A stretch of DNA of 64,000 nucleotides from Tistrella bauzanensis (GTDB taxonomy: Bacteria > Pseudomonadota > Alphaproteobacteria > Tistrellales > Tistrellaceae), in NCBI RefSeq assembly GCF_014636235.1, contig NZ_BMDZ01000024.1, positions 1 through 64,000 of the forward strand. Reading direction: 5' to 3'. The notes under the pieces were generated by a model. That model worked only from the letters and a program-made list of their open reading frames with translations, was not told the DNA's origin and made no database searches. A program made the translations under genes and the position numbers. Positions 31,106-43,204 of the stretch are shown in pieces (within the stretch, counting starts at the first letter, position 1; every line of letters starts with the position of its first letter).

Positions 31106-33187
31106 ATGGCACGCACGACGCCCATCGAGGCCTACCGCAACATCGGCATCATGGCGCACATCGATGCCGGCAAGACGACGACGACCGAGCGCATCCTCTA
31201 TTACACCGGCCGGTCCCACAAGATCGGTGAGGTGCACGAGGGTGCGGCCACGATGGACTGGATGGAACAGGAGCAGGAGCGCGGCATCACCATCACGTCG
31301 GCCGCGACGACCTGCTACTGGAACGACCATCGGATCAACATCATCGACACCCCGGGCCACGTTGACTTCACCATCGAGGTGGAGCGTTCGCTCCGCGTTC
31401 TCGACGGCGCGGTCGCCGTGTTCGACAGTGTCGCGGGCGTTGAGCCGCAGTCGGAAACGGTGTGGCGCCAGGCGGACAAGTATCGGGTTCCGCGCATCTG
31501 CTTCGTCAATAAGATGGATCGGATGGGTGCCAACTTCTACCGCTGCGTCGACATGATGGTCGACCGGCTTGGCGCCGTGCCTCTGGTCCTCAGCCTGCCG
31601 ATCGGTTCCGAGGCGGAATATGCCGGCATCGTCGATCTGATCAAGATGAAGGCGATCGTCTGGAAGGACGAGAACCTCGGCGCCGAATTCGAAGAGCGCG
31701 ACATCCCGGCCGACATGGCCGACCGCGCGGAAGAGTACCGGCAGAAGCTGGTCGAAACCGCGGTCGAAGCCGATGACGACGTGATGGAAGCCTATCTTGA
31801 CGGCAACGAGCCCGACATCGCCACGCTGAAGCGCTGCGTCCGCAAGGGCACACTGGCGCGTCAGTTCGTGCCGGTGATCAACGGGTCGGCCTTCAAGAAC
31901 AAGGGCGTCCAGCCGCTGCTCGACTCGGTCATCGACTATCTGCCGTCGCCGACCGACGTGCCGCCGGTGACCGGTACCGCCGTGGACGACCCTGAGGTCG
32001 TCATGACCCGTGAGAGCCGCGACGATGTGCCGTTCTCGGCGCTGGCCTTCAAGATCATGTCGGACCCCTTCGTTGGCTCGCTGACCTATATCCGGATCTA
32101 TTCGGGTGTGGTCGAGAGCGGTTCCTATGTGCTCAACACCGTCAAGGGTGACCGCGAGCGCGTCGGCCGCATGCTGCTGATGCATGCCAACAGCCGTGAA
32201 GACGTCAAGGAAGCCCGTGCGGGCGACATCGTGGCGCTCTGCGGCATGAAGGGCACCACCACCGGTGACACCATCTGCGCCGCGGACGCCAAGATCATCC
32301 TGGAGCGCATGGAGTTCCCGGATCCGGTGATCGAGGTTGCGGTCGAGCCGAAGACCAAGAGCGACCAGGAGAAGATGGGCCTCGCCCTGTCGCGTCTGGC
32401 GCAGGAGGATCCGTCCTTCCGCGTGTCGACCGACGAGGAGAGCGGCCAGACCGTGATCAAGGGGATGGGTGAACTCCATCTCGAGATCATCGTCGATCGC
32501 ATGCGCCGCGAGTTCAAGGTCGAGGCGAATGTCGGTCAGCCGCAGGTGGCCTATCGCGAGCGGTTCGGCCAGGCGGTGGAAGTCGACTACACCCACAAGA
32601 AGCAGACCGGCGGTTCCGGTCAGTTTGCGCGGGTGAAGCTGAAGTTCGAGCCGACCGAGGGTGCCGAAGGCTTCGTGTTCACCAACAAGATCGTCGGCGG
32701 TTCGGTGCCGCGCGAATACGTGCCCGGCGTCCAGAAGGGCATCGAGTCCTGCCTGGGCAGCGGCGTGATCGCGGGCTTCCCGGTGGTCGACCTGCAGGCT
32801 CAGCTGATCGACGGCGCCTATCATGACGTCGACAGCTCGGTGCTGGCCTTCGAAATCGCCGCGCGGGCTGCATTCCGCGAGGCCATGGCGAAGAGCCGCC
32901 CGGTGCTGCTTGAGCCGATCATGAAGGTCGAGGTCGTCACCCCTGACGATTACATGGGCGACATCATCGGCGATCTGAACAGCCGCCGTGGTCAGGTCAC
33001 CAGCATGGACAGTCGCGGCAATGCCCGCGTCGTGAATGCCATGGTGCCGCTGTCCAGCATGTTCGGTTATGTGAACCAGCTGCGCTCCATGTCGCAGGGT
33101 CGCGCCCAGTACACGATGCAGTTTGACCATTACGAGCCGGTTCCGCAGCACCTTGCGGACGAAGTGAAGACGAAGTTCGCGGGCTGA
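31106..33187 (+). CDS. fusA: Elongation factor G
   Basis: A 693-residue translocase GTPase. The P-loop [15 protein letters not shown] is near residue 17, switch II is DTPGHVDFT and the base-specificity motif is NKMDR. Domains II-V follow, with domain [16 protein letters not shown] typical of canonical EF-G. A single canonical copy is seen in this window. Confidence 0.99.
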   Translation: MARTTPIEAYRNIGIMAHIDAGKTTTTERILYYTGRSHKIGEVHEGAATMDWMEQEQERGITITSAATTCYWNDHRINIIDTPGHVDFTIEVERSLRVLDGAVAVFDSVAGVEPQSETVWRQADKYRVPRICFVNKMDRMGANFYRCVDMMVDRLGAVPLVLSLPIGSEAEYAGIVDLIKMKAIVWKDENLGAEFEERDIPADMADRAEEYRQKLVETAVEADDDVMEAYLDGNEPDIATLKRCVRKGTLARQFVPVINGSAFKNKGVQPLLDSVIDYLPSPTDVPPVTGTAVDDPEVVMTRESRDDVPFSALAFKIMSDPFVGSLTYIRIYSGVVESGSYVLNTVKGDRERVGRMLLMHANSREDVKEARAGDIVALCGMKGTTTGDTICAADAKIILERMEFPDPVIEVAVEPKTKSDQEKMGLALSRLAQEDPSFRVSTDEESGQTVIKGMGELHLEIIVDRMRREFKVEANVGQPQVAYRERFGQAVEVDYTHKKQTGGSGQFARVKLKFEPTEGAEGFVFTNKIVGGSVPREYVPGVQKGIESCLGSGVIAGFPVVDLQAQLIDGAYHDVDSSVLAFEIAARAAFREAMAKSRPVLLEPIMKVEVVTPDDYMGDIIGDLNSRRGQVTSMDSRGNARVVNAMVPLSSMFGYVNQLRSMSQGRAQYTMQFDHYEPVPQHLADEVKTKFAG

Positions 33188-33240
33188 TCCGCGGCTCATC
33201 GACCGGTTTGAGATAGTTTGGAAAGACGGAGACGAAGGCC

Positions 33241-34431
33241 ATGGGTAAGGAAAAGTTCGAGCGCAGCAAGCCGCACGTGAACATCGGCACGATCGGTCAC
33301 GTGGACCATGGCAAGACGACGCTGACCGCTGCGATCACGAAGGTTCTGGCGCTGACCGGTGGTGCGACCTACACGTCGTACGACTCGATCGACAAGGCGC
33401 CGGAAGAGAAGGAACGCGGCATCACGATCAACACCGCACATGTCGAGTATCAGACGGCGAACCGTCATTACGCGCATGTGGATTGCCCGGGCCATGCCGA
33501 CTACGTGAAGAACATGATCACGGGTGCGGCGCAGATGGACGGCGCGATCCTGGTCGTGTCGGCGGCGGACGGCCCGATGCCGCAGACCCGCGAGCACATC
33601 CTGCTGGCGCGTCAGGTCGGCGTTCCGGCGCTTGTCGTGTTCATGAACAAGGTCGATCAGGTCGACGACGAGGAGCTTCTGGAGCTGGTGGACATGGAAG
33701 TCCGCGAGCTGCTGTCGAGCTATGATTTCCCCGGCGACGACATTCCGATCATCATGGGCTCGGCGCTTGCCGCCATCGAAGGCCGTGACCCGGCGATCGG
33801 TGCCGACAAGATCCTTGAGCTGATGCGCGCGGTCGACGAATACATCCCGACCCCGGATCGCCCGAAGGATCAGCCGTTCCTGATGCCGATCGAGGACGTG
33901 TTCTCGATCTCGGGTCGCGGCACGGTGGTGACCGGTCGTATCGAGCGCGGCATCGTGAAGGTCGGCGAGGAAGTGTCGATCGTGGGTCTGCGTGACACCA
34001 CGAAGACGACGGTGACCGGCGTCGAGATGTTCCGCAAGCTGCTGGATCAGGGCGAGGCCGGCGACAATGTGGGCGTGCTGCTGCGCGGCACGAAGCGTGA
34101 GGATGTGGAGCGCGGCCAGGTTCTGGCCAAGCCGAACACGATCACCCCGCACACCGAGTTCGCGGCGGAAGCCTATATCCTGACCAAGGAAGAAGGCGGG
34201 CGTCACACCCCGTTCTTCACCAACTACCGTCCGCAGTTCTACTTCCGGACCACGGACGTGACCGGCGTGATCACGCTGCCGGAAGGCACCGAGATGGTCA
34301 TGCCCGGCGACAACGTGTCGGTCATGGTCAAGCTGATCTCGCCGATCGCCATGGATGAGGGCCTGCGCTTCGCGATCCGCGAAGGTGGCCGCACCGTCGG
34401 CGCCGGCGTCGTCGCCAAGGTCATCGCCTGA
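33241..34431 (+). CDS. tufB: Elongation factor Tu, copy B
   Basis: 396 residues, identical to the copy at 15290 except Ala73 for Glu73. This copy has a clear GGAG ribosome site, which the other lacks, so its translation may differ. Synonymous differences are scattered along the gene and stop at the ATG and the stop codon, where flanks become unrelated. It ends the str operon; two hairpins follow in the 197-base spacer to rpsJ. Confidence 0.99.
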   Translation: MGKEKFERSKPHVNIGTIGHVDHGKTTLTAAITKVLALTGGATYTSYDSIDKAPEEKERGITINTAHVEYQTANRHYAHVDCPGHADYVKNMITGAAQMDGAILVVSAADGPMPQTREHILLARQVGVPALVVFMNKVDQVDDEELLELVDMEVRELLSSYDFPGDDIPIIMGSALAAIEGRDPAIGADKILELMRAVDEYIPTPDRPKDQPFLMPIEDVFSISGRGTVVTGRIERGIVKVGEEVSIVGLRDTTKTTVTGVEMFRKLLDQGEAGDNVGVLLRGTKREDVERGQVLAKPNTITPHTEFAAEAYILTKEEGGRHTPFFTNYRPQFYFRTTDVTGVITLPEGTEMVMPGDNVSVMVKLISPIAMDEGLRFAIREGGRTVGAGVVAKVIA

Positions 34432-34524
34432 TCAACAGCGAGATGTGCAGCCGGTACAGCCGTGGCGGTATGTAGGCCGCGATGGCGCACCGGCTGCCAG
34501 TTCCCTGACGCCACGAGCGCCCGG

Positions 34525-34545
34525 CCGGTCCGCCCGGCGGGCCGG
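34525..34545 (+). terminator. Attenuator-like hairpin before the S10 operon
   Basis: CCGGTCCG (34525-34532) and CGGGCCGG (34538-34545) pair with one G-T, then TCTCTTGT. A larger, looser stem (34448-34455 with 34489-34496) precedes it. They may reduce read-through from tufB; no separate rpsJ promoter is visible. Confidence 0.4.
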
Positions 34546-34628
34546 TCTCTTGTAAGGACGCGCGGCGCTGCGGCACCCCGGACTCATCCGGCAGGTCGCA
34601 CCGCCGAGGCCAAGGTAAGAAGCCCATG

Positions 34629-34937
<309 letters not shown>

Positions 34938-34951
34938 GGGGGTAACGCCAG

Positions 34952-35668
34952 ATGCGTACTGGAGTCATCGCCCGCAAGCTCGGGATGACGCGCGTTTTCG
35001 ACCAGGCCGGCATTCACATTCCCGTGACCGTTCTGAAGCTCGACAACGTCCAGGTCGTCGCACACCGCACCGAGGCAACTGACGGCTACAACGCCGTTCA
35101 GGTCGGTTACGGTGCGGCGAAGGTCAAGAACGTTTCCAAGCCGCAGCGCGGCCATTTCGCCAAGGCGAAGGTCGAGCCCAAGCTGAAGCTCGCCGAATTC
35201 CGGGTCACGGGCGACGCCCTGCCGGATGTCGGCGCCGAAATCGGTGCCAACCACTTCGTTCCCGGCCAGTTCGTGGACGCGGTCGGCACCTCGGTCGGTA
35301 AGGGCTTCGCCGGCGCCATGAAGCGTCACAATTTCGGCGGTCTTCGCGCCACCCACGGCGTGTCGGTCTCGCACCGCTCGCATGGTTCGACCGGTAACCG
35401 TCAGGATCCGGGCCGTACCTTCAAGGGCAAGAAGATGGCCGGCCATATGGGCGCGCGCCGCGTGACCGTGCAGAATCTGCGCGTCACCGTCGTCGACGCC
35501 AACCGGGGCCTGGTGCTGGTTGAAGGCGCCATCCCGGGTTCGGCCGGTTCCTATGTGCTGCTGCGCGACGCCGTCAAGAAGGCGCTGCCCGAGAGTGCGC
35601 CGTTCCCGGCGGGCCTGAAGGTTGCGTCTCCGGTGGCCGAGGCGGCTGCCGAGACCACGGAAGGCTGA
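34952..35668 (+). CDS. rplC: 50S ribosomal protein L3
   Basis: 238 residues, about 30 longer than in E. coli because of an Ala/Glu-rich C-terminal tail ([15 protein letters not shown]). The loop that reaches the peptidyl-transferase centre is conserved ([22 protein letters not shown]). GAGGGGG precedes the ATG. Confidence 0.98.
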   Translation: MRTGVIARKLGMTRVFDQAGIHIPVTVLKLDNVQVVAHRTEATDGYNAVQVGYGAAKVKNVSKPQRGHFAKAKVEPKLKLAEFRVTGDALPDVGAEIGANHFVPGQFVDAVGTSVGKGFAGAMKRHNFGGLRATHGVSVSHRSHGSTGNRQDPGRTFKGKKMAGHMGARRVTVQNLRVTVVDANRGLVLVEGAIPGSAGSYVLLRDAVKKALPESAPFPAGLKVASPVAEAAAETTEG

Positions 35669-35678
35669 GGGCCGAGCG

Positions 35679-36302
35679 ATGGATGTGAAGGTCATTACCC
35701 TCGATAACGAGGACGCCGGCACGATCGCGCTGGCAGACGAGGTGTTCGGTCTCCCGGCCCGCGTCGATATCCTGCACCGGATGGTGCGCTACCAGCTCGC
35801 CAAGCGGCGCGCCGGTACGCATCAGGTGAAGACGATCTCCGATATCGCCGGGTCGACGGCGAAGATCTATCGCCAGAAGGGCACCGGCCGCGCGCGGCAC
35901 GGCGCCAAGCGGGCGAATATCTTCCGCGGCGGTGCGACGGTTCACGGTCCTGTGAATCGCAGCCACGCCCACGACCTGCCGAAGAAGGTGCGTCGCCTGG
36001 CGCTGAAGACCGCGCTGTCGGTGAAGGCCATGGGTGGCAAGCTGGTGGTGGTCGACGACCTGAAGGCCGACGACGCCAAGACCAAGGCCCTGGTGGCACG
36101 TCTCGAGAAGGCCGGTCTCTGCCACTCGACGCTGTTCATCGGCGGCACCGAGGTCGACCAGGGCTTCCGCCTTGCGGCCCGCAACCTGATCGGCATCGAT
36201 GTGTTGCCGAGCCAGGGCGCGAATGTTTACGACATCCTGCGCCGCGACACCCTGGTGCTGTCGCGCGCCGCGGTCGAGAGCCTGGAGGCGCGGCTGAAAT
36301 GA
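35679..36302 (+). CDS. rplD: 50S ribosomal protein L4
   Basis: 207 residues from the ATG at 35679 (MDVKVITL). The extended loop that lines the exit tunnel ([21 protein letters not shown]) is intact. L4 controls the S10 operon in gammaproteobacteria; no such leader is evident here. The stop overlaps the rplW start by four bases. Confidence 0.97.
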   Translation: MDVKVITLDNEDAGTIALADEVFGLPARVDILHRMVRYQLAKRRAGTHQVKTISDIAGSTAKIYRQKGTGRARHGAKRANIFRGGATVHGPVNRSHAHDLPKKVRRLALKTALSVKAMGGKLVVVDDLKADDAKTKALVARLEKAGLCHSTLFIGGTEVDQGFRLAARNLIGIDVLPSQGANVYDILRRDTLVLSRAAVESLEARLK

Positions 36303-36592
36303 ACCCGGAGCGGATGTACGACATCATCCTGAGCCCGGTCGTCACCGAGAAGTCGACCATGGGTTCAGAGCATGATCAGGTGACGTTCCGCGTCACCCTG
36401 GATGCGACCAAGCCCGAGATCAAGCAGGCCGTCGAACACCTGTTCAATGTCAAGGTGAAGGCGGTCAACACCCTGGTTCAGGCCGGCAAGGCCAAGCGGT
36501 TTCGCGGCCGTCCGGGGCGTCGCTCGGATTTCAAGAAGGCGATCGTCACCCTGGTCGAAGGCCAGCAGATCGATCTGACGGCGGGGATCTGA
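36299..36592 (+). CDS. rplW: 50S ribosomal protein L23
   Basis: 97 residues. L23 sits at the tunnel exit and docks trigger factor and SRP. The start [14 protein letters not shown] is reached a few residues in; the ATGA overlap with rplD fixes the start. The rRNA-binding loop [16 protein letters not shown] is present. Confidence 0.97.
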   Translation: MNPERMYDIILSPVVTEKSTMGSEHDQVTFRVTLDATKPEIKQAVEHLFNVKVKAVNTLVQAGKAKRFRGRPGRRSDFKKAIVTLVEGQQIDLTAGI

Positions 36593-36596
36593 ACCG

Positions 36597-37421
36597 ATGG
36601 CTTTGAAGGCATACAAGCCGACTTCGCCCGGCCGGCGTCAGCTGGTTCTGGTCGATCGCTCGGAACTCTGGAAGGGCAAGCCGGTCAAGGCATTGACCGA
36701 AGGCCTGACCAAGTCGGGCGGCCGTAACAACACCGGTCGCATCACCTCGTTCCAGGTTGGCGGCGGCCACAAGCGCCGCTATCGTCTGGTCGACTTCAAG
36801 CGTCGCAAGTGGGACGTCGAGGCGACCGTCACGCGCCTGGAATATGACCCGAACCGGACCGCGTTCATCGCGCTGGTCGAGTACACCGACGGCGAGCAGG
36901 CCTATATCCTGGCCCCGCAGCGCCTGAAGGTGGGCGACAAGGTCGTCGCCGGCTCGAAGGTCGATGTGCGCCCGGGCAATGCGATGCCGCTGACGTCGAT
37001 CCCCGTCGGCACGATCGTTCACAATGTCGAGCTGAAGGCCGGCAAGGGTGGACAGATCGCGCGCTCGGCCGGCACCTATGTGCAGGTCGTCGGCAAGGAC
37101 GGCAACTACGTCATGCTGCGCATGGCGTCGGGCGAGCAGCGCATGGTTCGCGCCGAATGCATGGCCACCATCGGTGCCGTGTCGAACCCCGACCATCAGA
37201 ACATCAGCTTGGGCAAGGCCGGTCGTTCGCGGTGGATGGGTCGTCGTCCGGTCGTCCGTGGTGTGGCGATGAACCCGGTTGATCATCCCCATGGTGGTGG
37301 CGAAGGCCGCACCTCGGGTGGTCGTCATCCGGTCACCCCGTGGGGCAAGCCGACCAAGGGCAAGCGCACCCGCAATAACAAGGCGACGGACAAGTTTATC
37401 GTCCGCCGTCGTAAGCCTTAA
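36597..37421 (+). CDS. rplB: 50S ribosomal protein L2
   Basis: 274 residues. L2 is needed for subunit association and peptidyl transfer. The essential histidine region is [15 protein letters not shown], and the final [21 protein letters not shown] tail is complete. It starts four bases after rplW. Confidence 0.99.
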   Translation: MALKAYKPTSPGRRQLVLVDRSELWKGKPVKALTEGLTKSGGRNNTGRITSFQVGGGHKRRYRLVDFKRRKWDVEATVTRLEYDPNRTAFIALVEYTDGEQAYILAPQRLKVGDKVVAGSKVDVRPGNAMPLTSIPVGTIVHNVELKAGKGGQIARSAGTYVQVVGKDGNYVMLRMASGEQRMVRAECMATIGAVSNPDHQNISLGKAGRSRWMGRRPVVRGVAMNPVDHPHGGGEGRTSGGRHPVTPWGKPTKGKRTRNNKATDKFIVRRRKP

Positions 37422-37440
37422 GGTCTGGAGGAGTACGACT

Positions 37441-37719
37441 GTGCCCCGTTCGGTTTGGAAAGGCCCGTTTGTCGACGGGTACCTGCTGAAGAAGGCCGAC
37501 ACGCTGCACACCTCCGGCCGCAAGGAGGTGATTCGCATCTGGTCGCGCCGCTCGACCGTCCTGCCCCAGTTTGTGGGCTTGACCTTTGGGGTCTATAACG
37601 GGCACAAGTTCCTGCCCGTGCTTGTCTCCGAGGACATGGTCGGTCATAAGTTCGGCGAGTTCGCGCCCACCCGCACGTTCTACGGCCACGCCGCGGACAA
37701 GAAGGCCAAGAGGAAGTAA
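37441..37719 (+). CDS. rpsS: 30S ribosomal protein S19
   Basis: 92 residues from the GTG at 37441 ([16 protein letters not shown]), with GGAGGAG upstream; longer readings run into rplB. S19 forms part of bridge B1a with S13. The conserved [14 protein letters not shown] and [13 protein letters not shown] segments are present. Confidence 0.98.
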   Translation: MPRSVWKGPFVDGYLLKKADTLHTSGRKEVIRIWSRRSTVLPQFVGLTFGVYNGHKFLPVLVSEDMVGHKFGEFAPTRTFYGHAADKKAKRK

Positions 37720-37721
37720 CC

Positions 37722-38102
37722 ATGGGCAAGCCAAGTGCCGAGCGTCGGGTGTCCGACAACGAGGCGCGCGCGGTGTCGGCGATGCTGCGCGTGAGCCCGC
37801 GCAAGCTCAACACCGTTGCCGAGCTGATCCGTGGTCGGAGCGTCGAGTCGGCGCTGGCTGCGCTGACCTTCTCGCGCCGCCGGATCTCGAACGACGTGAT
37901 GAAGACCCTGCAGTCGGCCGTCGCCAACGCGGAAAACAATCACGAGCTGGACGTCGACCGTCTGTTCATCGCCGAAGCCTTCGTTGGCAAGGCGCTGGTC
38001 ATGAAGCGTTTCAGCGCCCGCGCCCGCGGTCGAGTGGGACGGGTCGAGAAGCCTTTCAGCCAGCTGACCGTGGTGGTCCGTGAGCGCGAGGAGCAGGACT
38101 AA
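37722..38102 (+). CDS. rplV: 50S ribosomal protein L22
   Basis: 126 residues. The beta-hairpin that narrows the exit tunnel includes the macrolide-related region ending [21 protein letters not shown]. It begins two bases after rpsS and its TAA overlaps the rpsC ATG by one base. Confidence 0.98.
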   Translation: MGKPSAERRVSDNEARAVSAMLRVSPRKLNTVAELIRGRSVESALAALTFSRRRISNDVMKTLQSAVANAENNHELDVDRLFIAEAFVGKALVMKRFSARARGRVGRVEKPFSQLTVVVREREEQD

Positions 38103-38779
38103 TGGGTCATAAGGTCAATCCCATCGGGCTCCGGCTCGGGATCATCCGTACCTGGGATAGCCGCTGGTACGCTGATGACAATTATGCGGATCTGCTTCAG
38201 GAAGACCTGCGCCTGCGCAAGTACCTGAAGAACCGCCTGAAGAACGCCGGCGTGTCGGGCATCGTGATCGAGCGTGCTGCGCAGAAGGTGCGCATCACCC
38301 TCAACAGCGCGCGGCCCGGCGTGATCATCGGCAAGAAGGGCGCCGATATCGACAAGCTGAAGGCCGATGTCGGCAAGCTGGTCAAGGGCGAGGTTCATCT
38401 GAACATCGCCGAGGTCCGCAAGCCCGAACTCGACGCCACCCTGGTGGCGGAGAACATCGCCCAGCAGCTGGAACGCCGCGTGGCGTTCCGCCGGGCAATG
38501 AAGCGTGCCGTGCAGTCGGCGATGCGTCTGGGTGCCGAAGGCATCCGCATCACCTGCAGCGGCCGCCTGGGCGGCGCAGAGATTGCCCGCACGGAATGGT
38601 ACCGCGAAGGTCGGGTGCCGCTGCATACGCTGCGCGCCGACATCGATTATGGCCAGGCGACCGCCTTCACCACCTATGGCACATGCGGTGTCAAGGTCTG
38701 GGTGTTCAAGGGCGAAGTGCTGAGCCGCGATCCGCTGGCGGCGGAAGCCGAGCGTCGTGAGACGCGGGCGTCCCGCTGA
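38102..38779 (+). CDS. rpsC: 30S ribosomal protein S3
   Basis: 225 residues. An N-terminal KH type II domain ([16 protein letters not shown]) and a C-terminal domain ([34 protein letters not shown] split over two strands) help form the mRNA entry helicase with S4 and S5. Directly coupled to rplV. Confidence 0.99.
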   Translation: MGHKVNPIGLRLGIIRTWDSRWYADDNYADLLQEDLRLRKYLKNRLKNAGVSGIVIERAAQKVRITLNSARPGVIIGKKGADIDKLKADVGKLVKGEVHLNIAEVRKPELDATLVAENIAQQLERRVAFRRAMKRAVQSAMRLGAEGIRITCSGRLGGAEIARTEWYREGRVPLHTLRADIDYGQATAFTTYGTCGVKVWVFKGEVLSRDPLAAEAERRETRASR

Positions 38780-38817
38780 TCCGGCGGCGATCAGCTTAGT
38801 GAGAAAGGCTGGAACTT

Positions 38818-39237
38818 ATGCTGAGTCCGAAGCGGACGAAATATCGCAAGGCGCATAAGGGCCGCATCCACGGTGACGCCAAGGGCGGTACGGCGCTGAA
38901 TTTCGGCGCCTATGGCCTGAAGGCGATGGAGCCCGGTCGGTTGACGGCGCGGCAGATCGAGGCGACCCGTCGCGCGATCACCCGCCACATCCGCCGTGTC
39001 GGTCGCGTGTGGGTGCGTGTGTTCCCCGACGTGCCGGTTTCGAAGAAGCCGGCCGAGGTGCGCATGGGTAAGGGTAAGGGCGCTCCGGAATTCTGGATGG
39101 CCCGCGTGAAGCCTGGTCGCGTGATGTTCGAACTGGACGGTGTCCCCGCCGAGCTGGCCCGTGAGGCCTTCGAGCGTGGTGCCGCGAAGCTGCCGATCCG
39201 CACCCGCGTGATCCAGCGCATCGGTGTGGAGGGCTGA
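38818..39237 (+). CDS. rplP: 50S ribosomal protein L16
   Basis: 139 residues. L16 positions A-site tRNA; the start [16 protein letters not shown] and the loop [18 protein letters not shown] are conserved. A 38-base gap with AAAGG separates it from rpsC. Confidence 0.98.
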   Translation: MLSPKRTKYRKAHKGRIHGDAKGGTALNFGAYGLKAMEPGRLTARQIEATRRAITRHIRRVGRVWVRVFPDVPVSKKPAEVRMGKGKGAPEFWMARVKPGRVMFELDGVPAELAREAFERGAAKLPIRTRVIQRIGVEG

Positions 39238-39241
39238 GGCC

Positions 39242-39445
39242 ATGAAGGCTGAGGAACTGCGCGTGAAGTCGGGCACCGAGCTTTCGACCATGCTGCTGCA
39301 GCTGAAGAAGGAGCAGTTCAATCTGCGCTTTCAGCAGGCGGGCGGTCAGCTCGACAACACTGCCCGGGTGCGCGAGGTCCGTCGCGACATCGCCCGGATC
39401 AAGACCGTGATCGGCCAGCAGGCCGCATCTGCGGCGAAGGAGTGA
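39242..39445 (+). CDS. rpmC: 50S ribosomal protein L29
   Basis: 67 residues, start at 39242 ([10 protein letters not shown]). A two-helix protein at the tunnel exit near L23, with the conserved [17 protein letters not shown]. It begins four bases after rplP. Confidence 0.97.
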   Translation: MKAEELRVKSGTELSTMLLQLKKEQFNLRFQQAGGQLDNTARVREVRRDIARIKTVIGQQAASAAKE

Positions 39446-39449
39446 TCAG

Positions 39450-39686
39450 ATGCCCAAGCGTATCCTCCAGGGCGTCGTGGTAAGCGACAAGGGCGACAAG
39501 ACGATCATCGTCAAGGTCGAGCGTCGCTTCCAGCACCCGATCTACAAGAAGTTCATCCGCCGCAGCAAGAAGTACGCCGCGCATGATGAGGACAACCGGT
39601 TCAAGGCCGGCGACAACGTCCGCATCATCGAGTCGGCGCCGATCTCCAAGCGGAAGCGCTGGACGGTCGTCGTCGAAGGCGAATGA
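39450..39686 (+). CDS. rpsQ: 30S ribosomal protein S17
   Basis: 78 residues. An OB-fold primary 16S-binding protein with [18 protein letters not shown] and KRKRWTVVV. Four bases after rpmC. Confidence 0.98.
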   Translation: MPKRILQGVVVSDKGDKTIIVKVERRFQHPIYKKFIRRSKKYAAHDEDNRFKAGDNVRIIESAPISKRKRWTVVVEGE

Positions 39687-39717
39687 GCCCGGCCCCTGCT
39701 GATTAAGGAACGGTCCT

Positions 39718-40086
39718 GTGATCCAGACCGAAACCAATCTGGAAGTGGCGGACAACAGCGGCGCCCGGCGTGTGCAGTGCATCCGCGTGCTCGGCGGTTC
39801 CCGCCGCCGCGTTGCCCGTGTCGGCGACGTGATCGTCGTCTCCGTGAAGGAGGCGATTCCGCGTGGTAAGGTGAAGAAGGGCGACGTCCACCGTGCGGTG
39901 GTCGTTCGTACCGCCAAGGAGCTTCGTCGTCCGGACGGCACCGCCATCCGCTTCGACCGCAATGCCGCCGTGCTGATCAACAAGCATGGCGAGCCGATCG
40001 GGACCCGTATCTTCGGCCCGGTTACCCGCGAGCTCCGCGGCAAGAAGTTCATGAAGATCATCTCTCTGGCCCCCGAGGTCCTCTAA
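39718..40086 (+). CDS. rplN: 50S ribosomal protein L14
   Basis: 122 residues from a GTG at 39718 ([18 protein letters not shown] pattern). L14 contacts 16S helix 14 in bridge B8. [13 protein letters not shown]-like and REFRGKKF-like segments are present. AAGGAA precedes the start; the stop overlaps rplX by one base. Confidence 0.98.
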   Translation: MIQTETNLEVADNSGARRVQCIRVLGGSRRRVARVGDVIVVSVKEAIPRGKVKKGDVHRAVVVRTAKELRRPDGTAIRFDRNAAVLINKHGEPIGTRIFGPVTRELRGKKFMKIISLAPEVL

Positions 40087-40403
40087 TGGCAGCCAAGATC
40101 AAGAAAGGCGACAACGTCGTCGTTTTGACCGGGCGCGACAAGGGCAAGGCCGGGACGGTGACGCGGGTTCTCCCCAAGGAGGACCGCGTCTATGTCCAGG
40201 GCGTGAACCTCGTCAAGCGGCACACCGCTCCGAAGCCGGGTAGCCCCGGCGGTATTCTGGAGAAGGAAGCCGCGCTGCACCTGTCGAACGTCGCGATCGC
40301 CGACCCCAAGGACGGCAAGCCGACCCGCGTCGGTTTCTCCACGCTCGAAGATGGACGCAAGGTGCGAGTCGCCAAGCGTTCCGGCGAGCAGATCGATCGT
40401 TGA
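40086..40403 (+). CDS. rplX: 50S ribosomal protein L24
   Basis: 105 residues. A KOW domain at the N-terminus ([19 protein letters not shown]) is followed by the [20 protein letters not shown] region. It initiates 50S assembly. Confidence 0.98.
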   Translation: MAAKIKKGDNVVVLTGRDKGKAGTVTRVLPKEDRVYVQGVNLVKRHTAPKPGSPGGILEKEAALHLSNVAIADPKDGKPTRVGFSTLEDGRKVRVAKRSGEQIDR

Positions 40404-40420
40404 CGGCGGAGCAGCCCAGC

Positions 40421-40960
40421 ATGGCACGCTTGTACGAGTATTATGTGAATGAGGTTCGCGGCCAGCTGCGTGAGCAGTTCGGTTACGCGAACGTCATGGA
40501 GATCCCCCGTCTCGAGAAGATCGTCCTGAATGTGGGCGTCGGCGAGGCGGTGTCGGATCAGAAGAAGATCACCGGCGTCGTGACCGACCTGACCAAGATC
40601 ACGGGTCAGCGGCCGGTCGTGACCCGCGCGAAGAAGTCGATCGCCGGCTTCAAGCTGCGCGAGGACATGGCGGTTGGCGTGAAGGTCACCCTTCGCCGCG
40701 ACCGCATGTACGAGTTTCTTGATCGTCTCGTCACCATCGCTCTGCCGCGCGTCCGCGACTTCCGCGGGCTGAACGGCAAGTCGTTCGACGGGCGTGGCAA
40801 CTATGCCATGGGCCTCAAAGAGCAGATCGTCTTCCCGGAAATCGAGTACGACAAGGTCGATACCGTCCGGGGTATGGACATCGTCTTCGCGACGACGGCC
40901 AAGACGGATGCCGAGGCGAAGGCGCTTCTTGCCGCCTTCCAGATGCCCTTCGTGAACTGA
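40421..40960 (+). CDS. rplE: 50S ribosomal protein L5
   Basis: 179 residues from the ATG at 40421 ([13 protein letters not shown]), with GGAG 10 bases upstream; a TTG at 40400 would overlap rplX and add seven unmatched residues. L5 binds 5S rRNA and the P-site tRNA elbow. [16 protein letters not shown] and the final PFVN are conserved. Confidence 0.97.
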   Translation: MARLYEYYVNEVRGQLREQFGYANVMEIPRLEKIVLNVGVGEAVSDQKKITGVVTDLTKITGQRPVVTRAKKSIAGFKLREDMAVGVKVTLRRDRMYEFLDRLVTIALPRVRDFRGLNGKSFDGRGNYAMGLKEQIVFPEIEYDKVDTVRGMDIVFATTAKTDAEAKALLAAFQMPFVN

Positions 40961-40981
40961 GCAACGGCAAGCGAGGCGATT

Positions 40982-41287
40982 ATGGCCAAGACCAGTGCCG
41001 TCCAGAAGAACAAGCACCGCGAGCAGCTGACCAAGCGCTTTGCCGCAAAGCGCGCCGCTCTCAAGTCGGTGGTTGATAACCGCAGCCTGTCTCCCGAGGA
41101 GCGGTTTGCTGCTACCCTGAAGCTGGCGGAGATGCCGCGCAACGGCTCCAAGACCCGTATCCGGAACCGGTGCGCGTTGACGGGCCGTCCGCGGGCCGTG
41201 TACCGCAAGCTCAAGCTGTGCCGTGTGGCGCTCCGCGACCTGGCGTCGTCCGGGCAGATCCCCGGCATGACCAAGTCGAGCTGGTAA
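40982..41287 (+). CDS. rpsN: 30S ribosomal protein S14 (long form)
   Basis: 101 residues, the long form. The CxxC zinc ribbon of short S14 is absent; only isolated cysteines remain ([22 protein letters not shown]). It lies in the normal spc-operon position. Confidence 0.98.
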   Translation: MAKTSAVQKNKHREQLTKRFAAKRAALKSVVDNRSLSPEERFAATLKLAEMPRNGSKTRIRNRCALTGRPRAVYRKLKLCRVALRDLASSGQIPGMTKSSW

Positions 41288-41303
41288 GAGAGGAGGACCG
41301 GAA

Positions 41304-41702
41304 ATGTCCATGACCGATCCCCTCGGCGATATGATCACCCGTATCCGCAACGCCCAGATGGCGCGCAAGGGCACGACCCTTTGCCCTGCGTCGAAGCTGC
41401 GCGGCTGGGTTCTCGACGTGCTGACCCGTGAGGGCTATATCCGCGGTTACGAGCGGAATGAGCCTGCGGAAGGAAAGCCGGTGTTCGAGATCGCGCTGAA
41501 ATATGTGGACGGCGAGCCCGCCATCCGCGAAATCGGCCGCGTCTCCCGTCCGGGCCGTCGTGTGTATTCGTCGATCAAGGCACTGCCGAAGCATTACAAT
41601 GGCCTCGGCATCCAGATCCTCTCGACCCCGCGCGGCGTCATGTCCGATGCAGAGGCCCGCACCGCCAATGTCGGCGGTGAAGTGCTCTGCAAGGTGTTCT
41701 GA
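41304..41702 (+). CDS. rpsH: 30S ribosomal protein S8
   Basis: 132 residues. S8 binds 16S helix 21 and in E. coli represses the spc operon by binding near rplE; no copy of that site was recognised here. The start [18 protein letters not shown] and the final [20 protein letters not shown] are typical. Confidence 0.98.
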   Translation: MSMTDPLGDMITRIRNAQMARKGTTLCPASKLRGWVLDVLTREGYIRGYERNEPAEGKPVFEIALKYVDGEPAIREIGRVSRPGRRVYSSIKALPKHYNGLGIQILSTPRGVMSDAEARTANVGGEVLCKVF

Positions 41703-41713
41703 GGAGACGTCCT

Positions 41714-42247
41714 ATGTCGCGTATCGGTAAGAATCCGGTGGCGGTGCCGCAGGGCGTCGAGGTTGCAGTGGACGGGAACACCGTTCGCGTCAAGGGCAAG
41801 CTCGGCGCTCTTGAACGCACGCTGCCGTCGGATGTGAATGTTACGCTGAACGACGGTCAGATCGTCGTTCAGCCCGCCAATGACGACCGTCGCGCCCTGT
41901 CGATGTGGGGTCTGTCGCGCACGCTGGTGGCCAACATGGTCCAGGGCGTGTCGGTGGGCTTCACCGTGAAGCTGGAGATCAACGGCGTGGGTTACCGCGC
42001 CGCTGTCGACGGCAAGCTGCTCACCTTGCAGCTCGGCTTCAGCCACGACATCAAATACGCCGTTCCGGCGGATATCGACATCAAGGCCGAGAAGCCGACT
42101 GCGCTTGCGATCTCTGGGATCGACAAGCAGCGGGTCGGTCAGATCGCGGCCGAGATCCGGTCCTTCCGCGGCCCCGAACCCTATAAGGGCAAGGGTGTCA
42201 AGTACGAGGGCGAGGTTATCGTCCGCAAGGAAGGCAAGAAGAAGTAA
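41714..42247 (+). CDS. rplF: 50S ribosomal protein L6
   Basis: 177 residues, two related beta-sheet domains near the sarcin-ricin loop. [15 protein letters not shown] and the C-terminal [15 protein letters not shown] are diagnostic. GAGGAGA precedes the ATG. Confidence 0.98.
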   Translation: MSRIGKNPVAVPQGVEVAVDGNTVRVKGKLGALERTLPSDVNVTLNDGQIVVQPANDDRRALSMWGLSRTLVANMVQGVSVGFTVKLEINGVGYRAAVDGKLLTLQLGFSHDIKYAVPADIDIKAEKPTALAISGIDKQRVGQIAAEIRSFRGPEPYKGKGVKYEGEVIVRKEGKKK

Positions 42248-42261
42248 GGAGCCGCACGGGC

Positions 42262-42621
42262 ATGAACGCGAATCTGCTCTTCGAGCGGCGCAAGCGGCGC
42301 GTGCGTACGCAGCTGCGCAAAAAGTCGCACGGCCGTCCGCGGCTGAGCGTCTACCGCTCCAATCTGAACATTTATGCTCAGATCATCGACGATGTTGGCG
42401 GGCAGACGCTCGCCCAGGCATCGACCCTCGACACGGATCTGAAGGGCCAGCTCAAGAACGGCGCTGGCGTGGAAGCCGCCAAACTGGTCGGCCAGCTGAT
42501 CGCTGCGCGCGCACTTGAGCACGGCGTGACCGAGGTCGTCTTCGACCGCGGGGGCTACATTTATCATGGCCGCGTGAAGGCGCTGGCCGACGCCGCCCGT
42601 GAGGGCGGATTGTCGTTCTGA
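42262..42621 (+). CDS. rplR: 50S ribosomal protein L18
   Basis: 119 residues. L18 binds 5S rRNA with L5. The arginine-rich start ([20 protein letters not shown]) and the final [23 protein letters not shown] are conserved. Confidence 0.98.
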   Translation: MNANLLFERRKRRVRTQLRKKSHGRPRLSVYRSNLNIYAQIIDDVGGQTLAQASTLDTDLKGQLKNGAGVEAAKLVGQLIAARALEHGVTEVVFDRGGYIYHGRVKALADAAREGGLSF

Positions 42622-42635
42622 TGGGGGCCGCACGC

Positions 42636-43199
42636 ATGGCACGCACGGACAACGAGCGCAAGCCTCGCGAGGAAGAAGGCGAGTTCATCGACAAGCTCGT
42701 TACCATCAATCGCGTCGCGAAGGTGGTTAAGGGTGGTCGCCGGTTCGGTTTTGCCGCACTGGTGGTTGTTGGTGACGGCCGCGGCCGGGTTGGCTTCGGC
42801 CAGGGCAAGGCCCGCGAGGTTCCCGAAGCGATCCGCAAGGCCACCGAGAAGGCGAAGCGCGGCATGATCCGCGTTCCGCTGCGCGAGGGCCGCACGCTTC
42901 ATCATGATATCGACGGGCATTTCGGTGCCGGCCGGATCCTGATGCGCGCCGCCCCTCCGGGCACCGGCATCATCGCCGGCGGCCCGATGCGCGCGGTGCT
43001 GGAGAGCCTGGGCGTCGCCGACGTCGTGGCGAAGAGCCACGGCACGTCGAACCCGTATAACCTGATCAAGGCGACCTTCGACGGCCTCAAGGCCGTTCAG
43101 TCGCCGCGTGAGGTTGCGCGGCGCCGCGGTCGCAAGGTCAGCGACATCATCGGCCGCCGCGACGGCCAGGCGGCCGCCGCCGCCGCTGGCAAGGAGTGA
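42636..43199 (+). CDS. rpsE: 30S ribosomal protein S5
   Basis: 187 residues from 42636 ([14 protein letters not shown]); an ATG 15 bases upstream is possible. An S5 double-stranded-RNA-binding fold ([23 protein letters not shown]) and a C-terminal domain support translational accuracy. The Ala-rich tail is species-specific. Confidence 0.97.
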   Translation: MARTDNERKPREEEGEFIDKLVTINRVAKVVKGGRRFGFAALVVVGDGRGRVGFGQGKAREVPEAIRKATEKAKRGMIRVPLREGRTLHHDIDGHFGAGRILMRAAPPGTGIIAGGPMRAVLESLGVADVVAKSHGTSNPYNLIKATFDGLKAVQSPREVARRRGRKVSDIIGRRDGQAAAAAAGKE

Positions 43200-43204
43200 T
43201 CCTG

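Noticed and set aside
40400-40420. TTG start for rplE
   Set aside because: It would overlap rplX and add unmatched residues; the ATG at 40421 gives the family length with a spaced GGAG.
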